Origin: Catellatospora methionotrophica
Lineage (GTDB): Bacteria; Actinomycetota; Actinomycetes; Mycobacteriales; Micromonosporaceae
Assembly: GCF_011297335.1 (NCBI RefSeq)
Contig: NZ_JAAOTJ010000035.1
Span: forward strand, 1-49,644
Length of the DNA: 49,644 bases
Reading direction: 5' to 3'
Positions 26,607-34,445 of the stretch are shown here, in pieces. The notes under the pieces are model-generated. The model worked only from the letters and a program-made list of their open reading frames with translations. It made no database searches and was not told where the DNA came from. Numbering within the stretch: position 1 is the stretch's first letter; each line of letters starts with the position of its first letter. The translations under genes and the position numbers were made by a program.

Positions 26607-26612
26607 AATCTA
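26607..26612 (-). promoter_or_regulatory. -10 box (TAGATT) for leaderless protease mRNA
   Basis: Minus-strand TAGATT, then 6 nt, then GTG 26600; identical hexamer and spacing to the calerythrin gene. Confidence 0.55.
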
Positions 26613-26677
26613 GGAAGACCACTGTAAACCTTGTAGTTCCAAACAGGTCATACTCTTTACCGTAGTGAACGGGCGGT

Positions 26678-26704
26678 GGTGGCGGCGCGGGCAGCGCCGC
26701 CACC
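26678..26704 (-). terminator. Terminator hairpin after the GH2 gene
   Basis: GGTGGCGGCGC (26678-26688) pairs perfectly with GCGCCGCCACC (26694-26704), 8 nt beyond the GH2 stop. Confidence 0.65.
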
Positions 26705-26711
26705 AGAGGCT

Positions 26712-29369
26712 CTACTGCTTCAGGAACTGCTGCGCGGGGCTGCCGTTGCAGTCCCACAGCCGCAGGCGCGAGCCGTTGGCGGTGGACCCGTTGGGCGAGT
26801 CCAGGCAGCGGCCCGACTGCGGGTTGCGCAGCGAGCCGTCGGCCTGCGGGATCCACTGCTGGGCGCCGCCGCCGTTGCAGTCCCACAACTGGATGAGCGT
26901 GCCGTTGGCGGTGCCGTTGCCGGTGGCGTCCATGCAGCGGTTCAGGGTACGCAGGGCCGTGACGTCCCAGGCCCACTTCTGGTCCACGGCGGCGGACTGG
27001 CAGTCCCACAACTGGACGGCGGCGCCGTTGACGCCGGTGTCGTCGGCGGCCACGTCGACGCACTTGCCGCCGGGGCCGACGATGCTGCTGGCCGCGGTGG
27101 ACCCGCCGCCGACCCGGAAGACCTGCGCCACGCTGCCGTTGCAGTCGTAGAGCTGCAGCCGGGTGCCGTTGGCGGTGGAGCCGCCCGTCGCGTCGAGGCA
27201 GCGGTTGGACTGCGGGTTGCGCAGCGAGCCGTTGGCCTGCTGCACCCACTGCTGGGCGCCGCCGCCGTTGCAGTCCCACAACTGGACGACGGTGCCGTTG
27301 GCGGTGCCGTTGCCGGTGGCGTCCATGCACCGGCCCAGGGTGCGCAGCGTGCTGCCGTTCCAGGTCCAGCGCTGGTCGCCGGAGGCCGCCTGGCAGTCCC
27401 AGAGCTGCACGGCCGCGCCGTTGCCGCCCGTGTCGTCGGCCGCCACGTCGACGCACTTGCCGCCGGGGCCGCTGATGCGCTGGCCGGGCGGCGGGCTGGT
27501 GTTGAGCGCCTTGGACGCGGCGATGATGGCCTGGTTCGCCGCGCGCACGCGGGCCGCGTCGAACTTCAGCACCTGCCGGTCGTACGTCCAGAACCCGTTG
27601 ACCTCGCCCTCGACGTCGAACGGCTGCGTGTAGACCAGGCCGGACAGGCCCCGCGTGTACATCAGGTTCGTCGACGAGTTGATCAGGCCCACGAACCGGT
27701 CCGTGATGGACTGCGTACTGGTGTGCATCTCGTACGCCCCGAAGTTGCCGTTGGGGCTGTACTCGTGGCCGGGGCTGCGCAGGCCCATGCCGCCGTACTC
27801 GCCGAGCATGGCGACGCGGGTCGGCGTCGGGGCGGGCGAGTCGGGGCCGACGTACACGTGCCAGTCCATGATGTCGCCGTTGCCGGGGTCGCCTTTGGAG
27901 TTGCAGCAGTTGTAGCCGCTGTGCGGGTTGACCAGGCGGGTCGGGTCCTGGTTCTTGACGTTCTGCGCGATCCGGGACGTGTCGGCGAGGTTCCACTCGC
28001 CCCAGCCCTCGTTGAACGGCACGTACACCACGACAGCGGGCGACGAGCGGTGCTCGTCGACGACCTCGCGCAGTTCGGTCTCCCACTGGGCCTGCTGCGC
28101 GGCGTTGCCGGGGTCGCCCTTGCTCGGCATGTCCTGCCAGACCAGCAGGCCGAGGCGGTCGGCGTGGTAGAACCAGCGCTGCGGTTCGACCTTGATGTGT
28201 TTGCGGACCATGTTGAAGCCCAGGTCCTTGATCTTCTGCAGGTCGCCGGCCAGCGCCGCGTCGGTCGGCGCGGTGTACAGGCCGTCGGGCCAGAAGCCCT
28301 GGTCGAGGGTGCCGTTGTGCATGACGAACTGGCCGTTCAGAGTCGGCATCAGCTTGCCGTTGAGCATGGCCTTGCCGACCTCGCGCATGCCGAAGTAGTG
28401 CATGGTCTGGTCGACGGTCGTGCCCGCGCTGTTGCGCAGTGACAGCCGCAGGTTGTAGAGGAACGGGTCGTCGGGCGACCAGCGCCGCGCGCTGGGCACC
28501 GGCACTGTGAACTCGGTGAAGCCGCCGGTCGCGGTGCCGACGACGGTGCTGCCGTTGAGGGCTTCGGCGTACACGGAGTGCCCGGTCACGTCCCCGCGGG
28601 TGAACACGCGGATGCGCAGGGTGTTGCTGGCCAGGTTGGCGTACAGGTCGGCGCTGTAGATCGACGACGTCGGCGTCGGCTCCATCCAGACCGTCTGCCA
28701 GATGCCCGAGGTGGGGATGTAGAAGATGCCGCCGGGGTTGCGGACCTGCTTGCCACGGGCCGGGTTGGTGCCCTCGGCACCGGAGTCGGTCGGGTCGAAG
28801 ACCCGCACGACCAGCTCGTTGGTCCCGCCGTTGAGCTGCGCCGTGACGTCGAACTCGAACCGGTCGTAGCCACCGGTGTGGGTGCCGACCTGGACGCCGT
28901 TGACCCATACCGTGGTGCGCCAGTCGACCGCGCCGAAGTGCAGCTGCACCCGGCGTCCCGCCCAGGCGGCCGGGACGGTGAACGTACGCCGGTAGGTCAG
29001 GTAGTAGCGGTTGTCGTTGGGGGCGCGCTTGATGCCCGACAGCGCCGACTCGACCGGGAACGGCACGTTGACCCGCTCGGGCAGGTTCTGGCCGAACACG
29101 GGTGCGCCGTTGGTGGTGGACTGGCCCAGCTGCCACTCGCCGTTGAGGTTCAGCCAGTCGGGGCGGGTCATCTGTGGGCGCGGATACTCCGGCAGCGGGG
29201 TGCCGTTGAGCGCCTGGCTGGTCCACGGGGTGGTCAGCGGGGACGGCTGCGCGGGGGCGGCCGTTGCCGGAGCCGTGGCGGCGGCGAGTCCGCCGAGGAC
29301 GGTGAGGACGCCGAGGGCGCCGTGCAGGACGGCTTTCAGCAGGCGCCGTCGATGACGTGCTGGGTGCAT
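26712..29369 (-). CDS. Secreted GH2 glycosidase with two CBM13 (ricin B) modules
   Basis: 885 residues. A basic N-terminus and hydrophobic core ending in ATAAPA (about 1-38) form a signal peptide. The sugar-binding beta domain, immunoglobulin-like domain and TIM barrel of glycoside hydrolase family 2 follow: HFGAVDWRTTVWVNG, MVRKHIKVEP, then the acid/base Glu454 in NEGWGEW and nucleophile Glu524 in GEYGG. Residues about 620-745 and 753-885 are two beta-trefoil lectin modules with repeated QLWDC and QQW motifs. GH2 includes beta-galactosidase, beta-glucuronidase, mannosidase and alpha-arabinopyranosidase activities; which applies here is not clear. GGGAG precedes ATG 29369. The promoter has two palindromes, so expression is probably induced by a sugar. 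Confidence 0.9.
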   Translation of the reverse strand: MHPARHRRRLLKAVLHGALGVLTVLGGLAAATAPATAAPAQPSPLTTPWTSQALNGTPLPEYPRPQMTRPDWLNLNGEWQLGQSTTNGAPVFGQNLPERVNVPFPVESALSGIKRAPNDNRYYLTYRRTFTVPAAWAGRRVQLHFGAVDWRTTVWVNGVQVGTHTGGYDRFEFDVTAQLNGGTNELVVRVFDPTDSGAEGTNPARGKQVRNPGGIFYIPTSGIWQTVWMEPTPTSSIYSADLYANLASNTLRIRVFTRGDVTGHSVYAEALNGSTVVGTATGGFTEFTVPVPSARRWSPDDPFLYNLRLSLRNSAGTTVDQTMHYFGMREVGKAMLNGKLMPTLNGQFVMHNGTLDQGFWPDGLYTAPTDAALAGDLQKIKDLGFNMVRKHIKVEPQRWFYHADRLGLLVWQDMPSKGDPGNAAQQAQWETELREVVDEHRSSPAVVVYVPFNEGWGEWNLADTSRIAQNVKNQDPTRLVNPHSGYNCCNSKGDPGNGDIMDWHVYVGPDSPAPTPTRVAMLGEYGGMGLRSPGHEYSPNGNFGAYEMHTSTQSITDRFVGLINSSTNLMYTRGLSGLVYTQPFDVEGEVNGFWTYDRQVLKFDAARVRAANQAIIAASKALNTSPPPGQRISGPGGKCVDVAADDTGGNGAAVQLWDCQAASGDQRWTWNGSTLRTLGRCMDATGNGTANGTVVQLWDCNGGGAQQWVQQANGSLRNPQSNRCLDATGGSTANGTRLQLYDCNGSVAQVFRVGGGSTAASSIVGPGGKCVDVAADDTGVNGAAVQLWDCQSAAVDQKWAWDVTALRTLNRCMDATGNGTANGTLIQLWDCNGGGAQQWIPQADGSLRNPQSGRCLDSPNGSTANGSRLRLWDCNGSPAQQFLKQ

Positions 29370-29489
29370 GGGGTCTCCCAGGATCGTTACCGGGCCTGAC
29401 GAGGCGTCACCGAAAGCCTCGCCGTGGTCGGGGAAGGCGGCGGCGAAAGTCCGTAGTGGAGTGACGCCGTCGCAGAGCTCACCGGCTCT

Positions 29490-29539
29490 ATAACGTTATT
29501 TGCAGCTAATTGATACTCGTATAGATATACGACTGTCAA
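29490..29539 (-). promoter_or_regulatory. GH2 gene promoter with two palindromic operators
   Basis: On the minus strand a consensus -35 TTGACA (29534-29539) and -10 TATCAA (29510-29515) are 18 nt apart. A perfect 16-nt palindrome, TCGTATA-GA-TATACGA (29517-29532), fills the spacer, and ATAACGTTAT (29490-29499), with the central CG typical of LacI-family sites, lies just after the -10. This A/T-rich island stands out in the 387-nt gap 29370-29756; the rest of that gap holds a 5' leader of about 130 nt for the GH2 gene and, from 29540 to 29742, no feature I can support. Confidence 0.75.
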
Positions 29540-29744
29540 GGTCTGGGCATCGCCGGGAAGCACCCTGGGCGGCGGCTCGGCGCTGCGATCAGGGGCGCGG
29601 CGCGCAGGATGGCACGCCGACATCGCCAGCCGGCGGTCTGGCGGGTGCCGACCGGCAGCGGGGTACCAAAATGAGACATTAGCGCTGTAACATCGCTGCT
29701 ACTCACAAATGAGGATAATCGCCCACTCATGGCCTAACGGCCTA

Positions 29745-29750
29745 TATATC
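29745..29750 (+). promoter_or_regulatory. -10 box (TATATC) before the large repeat protein gene
   Basis: TATATC ends 6 nt before ATG 29757 with no ribosome site between, the leaderless arrangement. The overlapping TATATA at 29743 could serve equally. Confidence 0.5.
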
Positions 29751-29756
29751 TCAGAC

Positions 29757-32700
29757 ATGCAGATAACTCGGATGCGCGGCATAGTCGCCGCCACCGCATT
29801 GCTGAGCGCGACAGCCTCCGCGATGCTAGTCATGATCCCAGCGGCGTCGGCCGCCGCCGTGAGCCCGTCCGCGCCGACCGCCGCGGCGCTCGGATTCAAC
29901 GTGTTCACGCGGGGCAACACCACCCTCACCAGCAACGAGAGTGAAGGGCCGGTGGCGATCGGCGGAAACCTGACCATCGGCGGCAACTACCAGGTCGGCG
30001 GCGCGACGGCCGGCACCTTCACGGTCGCGGGCGACGCCCGCCCCAGCGCCCTGGTCATCGGCGGCGCGGTCAACTTCGCCGGCAGCGCGCCCGCCGTCGT
30101 TCAGGTGCAGAGCCAGGGGTATGCGAAGGTGGGTGACCTGAGCAACGCCGACGTCCGCGACACCGACGACAACCACGCGTCGGTGAACACGCGCATCGTG
30201 GCCGACGGGGCGTCCTACGATTCCCAGCCCCGGGTGCAGCTCAACGTCCAGCAGCCGGTCGCCTCCGTCGGCCCGGCCACCCCCATCGACTTCGCCACCG
30301 CGTTCCAGGACTTCCGCAGCTCCGCGACCGACCTGGCGACCTGCGACAACACCGTCACCCTCACCGACGCCCAGGGCGTCCCACTGCCCGCGAACCTGCC
30401 GCCCGGCACCAACGCCTTCATCACCCTCGCCCCGAACGTCACCAACGTTCTCAACATCTCGGCCGCCAACCTGGCCAACATCGCCACCCTCACGTACCAG
30501 AACCAGCCGACCGCCACCTCACCCCTGCTGATCAACGTGAACACCGGCGGCGTCGGCAACGTCTTCAACTGGACCGTGCCCACCCAGGCGGGCGTCAGCG
30601 GCGGCAACGCCCCGTTCATCCTGTGGAACTTCCCGACCGTGACCACGCTGACCCTGGCGCAGAACGGCGCGACGCTGGAGGGCACGCTGTACGCCCCCAA
30701 CGCCGGCCTCACCGACCTGAGCTCCTCGAACATCGAGGGCCAGGTCATCGTCGACACCCTCGTGCACGGCACCGCCGCCAACAACGGCGGCGAGATGCAC
30801 CACTTCCCGTTCACCGCGACCCTGTCGTGCGCCGGAGTTCCCACGCCGGACCTGACCACCAGCGCGTCCAGCAACGTCACGCTGGGCGGACAGGTCAGCG
30901 ACACGGCCACGCTGGCCGGTGGCGAGGACCCGACCGGCATGATCATGTTCAACCTGTACGGCCCGGACGACGCCACCTGCGCGGGTCCCGCGGTGTTCAC
31001 CAGCTCGGTCACCGTGGACGGCGACGGGGTCTACCCGTCGGACGACTTCACCCCGACGGCGACCGGCGTCTACCGGTGGATCGCCAGCTACAGCGGTGAC
31101 GCCAACAACGCGGGCGTGTCCACGCTCTGCAACGACGCGAACGAGTCGGTCGTGGTCGGCCCGGCGGTGGTGACCCCGGCGCTGACCACCGACGCCTCCG
31201 ACGGCGTCACCCTCGGCGGGCAGGTCAGCGACACGGCGACCCTGACCGGCGGCCAGAACCCGACCGGCACGATCACCTTCAGCCTGTACGGCCCGGACAG
31301 CGCCGCCTGCCTGGGCACGCCGGTGTTCAGCTCGGCCGCACCGGTCTCCGGCAACGGCAACTACGCCTCGCAGCAGTTCACGCCCACCCAGACGGGCACC
31401 TACCGGTGGGTCGCCAGCTACAGCGGCGACGCCGGCAACGCGCCCGTGACCACGGCCTGCCTCGACCCGAACGAGTCCGTGGCGGTCGCCGCGGTCGCGC
31501 CGACGCTGACCACCGACGCCTCCGACAACATCACGCTCGGCGGGCAGGTCAACGACGTCGCGACGCTCGCCGGCGGCAGCGCGCCGACCGGTTCGATCAC
31601 GTTCAACCTGTACGGCCCGGACAACGCGACGTGCACCGGCACGCCGGTGTTCACCTCGACGGTGCCCGTGTCCGGCAACGGCTCCTACCCGTCGGCGCAG
31701 TTCACGCCGACCCAGGCGGGCACCTACCGGTGGACCGCCGGCTACAGCGGCGACGCCAACAACGCTGCCGCGACGACCTCCTGCAACGATCCGAACGAGT
31801 CCGTGGTCGTGAGCCAGGGCCAGGTCACGCCGACGCTGTCGACGGACGCCTCCGACGACGTCACGCTCGGCGGGCAGGTCAGCGACACGGCCACGCTGGC
31901 CGGTGGCAACGCGCCGACGGGTTCGATCACGTTCAACCTGTACGGCCCGAACGACGCGACCTGCTCCAACGACCCGGTGTTCACGGCGACGGTGCCGGTG
32001 ACCGGCAACGCCGCCTACCCGTCGGGCCCGTTCACCCCGACGCAGACCGGCACCTACCGGTGGATCGCGAGCTACAGCGGTGACGCGGGCAACGCCGCGG
32101 TGACCATGGAGTGCAACGACGCGAACGAGTCCGTGGTCGTCAACCCGGCCGTGGTGACCCCGACGCTGTCGACCGACGCCTCCGGCAACGTGCCGCTGGG
32201 CGGGCAGGTCAACGACGTCGCGACCCTGGCCGGTGGCCAGAACCCGACCGGCACGATCACCTTCAGCCTGTACGGCCCGGAGAACGCGACCTGCGCCGGC
32301 CTGCCGGTGTTCACCTCGACGGTGCCCGTGTCCGGCAACGGCGACTACCCGTCGGAGCAGTTCACGCCGCCGCTGCTGGGCACGTACCGGTGGATCGCGA
32401 GCTACAGCGGCGACGCCGGCAACGCGGCGGTGGCCGGGGCGTGCAACGACGACAACGAGTCGGTCACCGTCCTGCGGGGCTCGATCACGCCGACCCTGAC
32501 CACCGACGCCTCCGACGACGTCACGCTCGGCGGCCAGGTCAGTGACACGGCCACGCTGGCCGGTGGCAACGCGCCGACCGGCACGATCACGTTCAACCTG
32601 TACGGCCCGAACGACGCCACGTGCTCCAACGACCCGGTCTTCACCGCTTCGGTGCCGGTGAACGGCAACGCGGCCTACCCGTCGGGTCCGTTCACGCCGA

Positions 32701-33830
32701 CGCAGGCGGGCACCTACCGCTGGATCGCGAGCTACAGCGGCGACGGCAACAACGGCGCGGTGGCCATGGAGTGCAACGACCCGGGTGAGTCCGTGGTCGT
32801 CAACCCGGCGGTCGTCACGCCGACCCTGTCGACCGACGCCTCCGACGACGTCACGCTCGGCGGCCAGGTCAGTGACACCGCGACCCTGGCCGGTGGCAAC
32901 GCGCCGACGGGTTCGATCACGTTCAACCTGTACGGCCCGAACGACGCGACCTGCTCCAACGACCCGGTGTTCACGGCGACGGTGCCGGTGACCGGCAACG
33001 CCGCCTACCCGTCGGGCCCGTTCACCCCGACGCAGACCGGCACCTACCGGTGGATCGCGAGTTACACCGGCGACGGCAACAACAACGCCGTGGCCATGGA
33101 GTGCAACGACGCGAACGAGTCCGTGGTCGTCAACCCGGCCGTGGTGACCCCGACGCTGTCGACCGACGCCTCGGACGACATCACGCTCGGCGGCCAGATC
33201 AACGACGTCGCGACGCTGCGCGGCGGCCAGAGCCCGACCGGTTCGATCACGTTCAACCTGTACGGTCCGAACGACGCTACCTGCGGCGACGACCCGGTGT
33301 TCACCTCGACGGTGCCGGTCACCGGCAACGGCGTCTACCCGTCGCAGCAGTTCACGCCGACCCTGGCCGGCACCTACCGGTGGGTGGCGAGCTACAGCGG
33401 CGACGCGAACAACGCCGCGGTCGGCGACGAGTGCAACGCCCCGGGCGAGTCCGTGGTCGTCACCGCGGGCCAGGGGACGCCGACGCTGACCACGCGGGCC
33501 TCGCGGGACACCTACGTCGGCAAGGAGATCTACGACACGGCCACGCTGGCCGGTGGCAACGCGCCGACCGGCACGATCACGTTCCGCCTGTACGGCCCCG
33601 GCGACGCGACCTGCTCGCGCCGACCGGTGTTCACGACCACCGTCGACGTCTCCGGCAACGGTGACTACCGCTCCGACGCCTTCCGGGCCAAGAAGCCGGG
33701 CACCTACCAGTGGGTGGCCAGCTACAGCGGCGACGACGCCAACCAGGCCGTGCAGACCAGCTGCGGCGACCCGGCCGAGCAGGTCGTGGTCAAGAAGAAG
33801 GGACCGTATGGCGGCAAGCCCCGGCCCTGA
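29757..33830 (+). CDS. Large secreted choice-of-anchor-A protein with nine Ig-like repeats
   Basis: 1357 residues. Signal peptide about 1-33 (cleavage near ASAAAV). Residues about 45-355 form a choice-of-anchor A domain (ALGFNVFTRGNTTLTSNESEGPVAIGGNL, ILWNFPTVTTLTL, LEGTLYAPNAGLTDL, NIEGQVIVDTL), a beta-helix-like domain of surface proteins. Nine tandem Ig-like repeats follow (363 to about 1345), each with TLGGQVxDxATLxGGxxPTGxITF, a Cys pair (ATC...xCND) and TYRWxASYSGD. The end is a short basic tail (KKKGPYGGKPRP) with no LPXTG motif or membrane segment, so it is released or held non-covalently. Likely roles are adhesion or cell-surface matrix. An in-frame ATG lies at 29709. The gene is alone between a hydrolase and an unknown gene. 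Confidence 0.88.
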   Translation: MQITRMRGIVAATALLSATASAMLVMIPAASAAAVSPSAPTAAALGFNVFTRGNTTLTSNESEGPVAIGGNLTIGGNYQVGGATAGTFTVAGDARPSALVIGGAVNFAGSAPAVVQVQSQGYAKVGDLSNADVRDTDDNHASVNTRIVADGASYDSQPRVQLNVQQPVASVGPATPIDFATAFQDFRSSATDLATCDNTVTLTDAQGVPLPANLPPGTNAFITLAPNVTNVLNISAANLANIATLTYQNQPTATSPLLINVNTGGVGNVFNWTVPTQAGVSGGNAPFILWNFPTVTTLTLAQNGATLEGTLYAPNAGLTDLSSSNIEGQVIVDTLVHGTAANNGGEMHHFPFTATLSCAGVPTPDLTTSASSNVTLGGQVSDTATLAGGEDPTGMIMFNLYGPDDATCAGPAVFTSSVTVDGDGVYPSDDFTPTATGVYRWIASYSGDANNAGVSTLCNDANESVVVGPAVVTPALTTDASDGVTLGGQVSDTATLTGGQNPTGTITFSLYGPDSAACLGTPVFSSAAPVSGNGNYASQQFTPTQTGTYRWVASYSGDAGNAPVTTACLDPNESVAVAAVAPTLTTDASDNITLGGQVNDVATLAGGSAPTGSITFNLYGPDNATCTGTPVFTSTVPVSGNGSYPSAQFTPTQAGTYRWTAGYSGDANNAAATTSCNDPNESVVVSQGQVTPTLSTDASDDVTLGGQVSDTATLAGGNAPTGSITFNLYGPNDATCSNDPVFTATVPVTGNAAYPSGPFTPTQTGTYRWIASYSGDAGNAAVTMECNDANESVVVNPAVVTPTLSTDASGNVPLGGQVNDVATLAGGQNPTGTITFSLYGPENATCAGLPVFTSTVPVSGNGDYPSEQFTPPLLGTYRWIASYSGDAGNAAVAGACNDDNESVTVLRGSITPTLTTDASDDVTLGGQVSDTATLAGGNAPTGTITFNLYGPNDATCSNDPVFTASVPVNGNAAYPSGPFTPTQAGTYRWIASYSGDGNNGAVAMECNDPGESVVVNPAVVTPTLSTDASDDVTLGGQVSDTATLAGGNAPTGSITFNLYGPNDATCSNDPVFTATVPVTGNAAYPSGPFTPTQTGTYRWIASYTGDGNNNAVAMECNDANESVVVNPAVVTPTLSTDASDDITLGGQINDVATLRGGQSPTGSITFNLYGPNDATCGDDPVFTSTVPVTGNGVYPSQQFTPTLAGTYRWVASYSGDANNAAVGDECNAPGESVVVTAGQGTPTLTTRASRDTYVGKEIYDTATLAGGNAPTGTITFRLYGPGDATCSRRPVFTTTVDVSGNGDYRSDAFRAKKPGTYQWVASYSGDDANQAVQTSCGDPAEQVVVKKKGPYGGKPRP
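30843..33797 (+). repeat. Nine tandem ~330-bp intragenic repeats
   Basis: Repeat units begin at 30843, 31173, 31497, 31827, 32157, 32487, 32817, 33147 and 33477; all are 330 bp except the second (324 bp). Units 4 and 7 share an exactly identical block of 176 bp (31896-32071 and 32886-33061) and a further identical 79 bp (32104-32182 and 33094-33172). The last unit is the most diverged (Lys/Arg-rich changes). Confidence 0.92.
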
Positions 33831-33863
33831 CCGGGAGCCTGACGCCTAGGTGATCCAGGACGG

Positions 33864-33891
33864 TGCACGTCGGCCCCACGGCCGGCGTGCA
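33864..33891 (+). terminator. Hairpin after the repeat protein gene
   Basis: TGCACGTCGGCC (33864-33875) pairs with GGCCGGCGTGCA (33880-33891), 12 bp with one T-G pair and a 4-nt loop, 34 nt beyond the stop. Confidence 0.6.
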
Positions 33892-33947
33892 TCGCCCGTT
33901 GTCCGGCGGTTCGGCGTGGTTCCCAGCGTCTGCCCAGCGTGGCTGGC

Positions 33948-33953
33948 TACCGT
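33948..33953 (+). promoter_or_regulatory. -10 box (TACCGT) for leaderless mRNA
   Basis: TACCGT is followed by 6 nt and ATG 33960. Confidence 0.5.
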
Positions 33954-33959
33954 GGGCGG

Positions 33960-34331
33960 ATGGATGAGAACCGTGCTCGGCGCGTGGTGGACCGGCTGCG
34001 GGACCGCGGGGTGCCCGCGCACCTGTCGCTCGGTGGCGGGGACCGCAAGGTCGGCGTCCGGATAGCGCTGCCGGACGGCCGCGAGGCGCTCTGGGACACC
34101 GACGGCACCGCCGGGCTGGAGGCGCAGGTCCTGCGCGACGGGATGCTGGTCGGGTTCGTCCCGCACATCACCGGCTCGGAGGACTTCAGCGAGGAGCAGG
34201 TCATCGACGCCATCGCGCGCACCGACTACGACCAGCCGATCGCTCGCCAGCGGGCGGTGGCTCCGCCGCCCGCGCCCGGGCTGCCGATGGAGGGCGGCTT
34301 CTTCCGCCGCCTGCGCGACGGCTTCCGCTGA
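33960..34331 (+). CDS. Conserved-looking small cytoplasmic protein, function unknown
   Basis: 123 residues, no signal or membrane segment. The order is a charged helix (MDENRARRVVDRLRDRGVPAHL), a beta-rich middle (GGGDRKVGVRIALPDGREALWDTDGTAGLEAQVL, GMLVGFVPHI), an acidic helix (SEDFSEEQVIDAIART) and a Pro/Arg tail (PPPAPGLPMEGGFFRRLRDGF). No family recognised. The start is supported by a leaderless-type promoter; the upstream in-frame ATG at 33939 lies before that box. It lies between two unrelated genes and gives no context. Confidence 0.6.
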   Translation: MDENRARRVVDRLRDRGVPAHLSLGGGDRKVGVRIALPDGREALWDTDGTAGLEAQVLRDGMLVGFVPHITGSEDFSEEQVIDAIARTDYDQPIARQRAVAPPPAPGLPMEGGFFRRLRDGFR

Positions 34332-34445
34332 CATCGGCGGCGATCCGCGACAGATTGTCGGCAATGTGACAAAGTTCGATAATCGTTTCGCCTCCCCGAT
34401 GCCGCCTCCCTAGGCTGATGACAGTCATCGATCTGGGGGAGTGCG

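Noticed and set aside
26676-28442. 588-codon plus-strand frame opposite the GH2 gene
   Set aside because: Low-complexity antisense translation of a real, motif-bearing GH2/CBM13 gene.
30843-33797. Regular 330-bp repeats considered as a CRISPR or satellite array
   Set aside because: Repeats are in frame, encode Ig-like domains and have no spacers.
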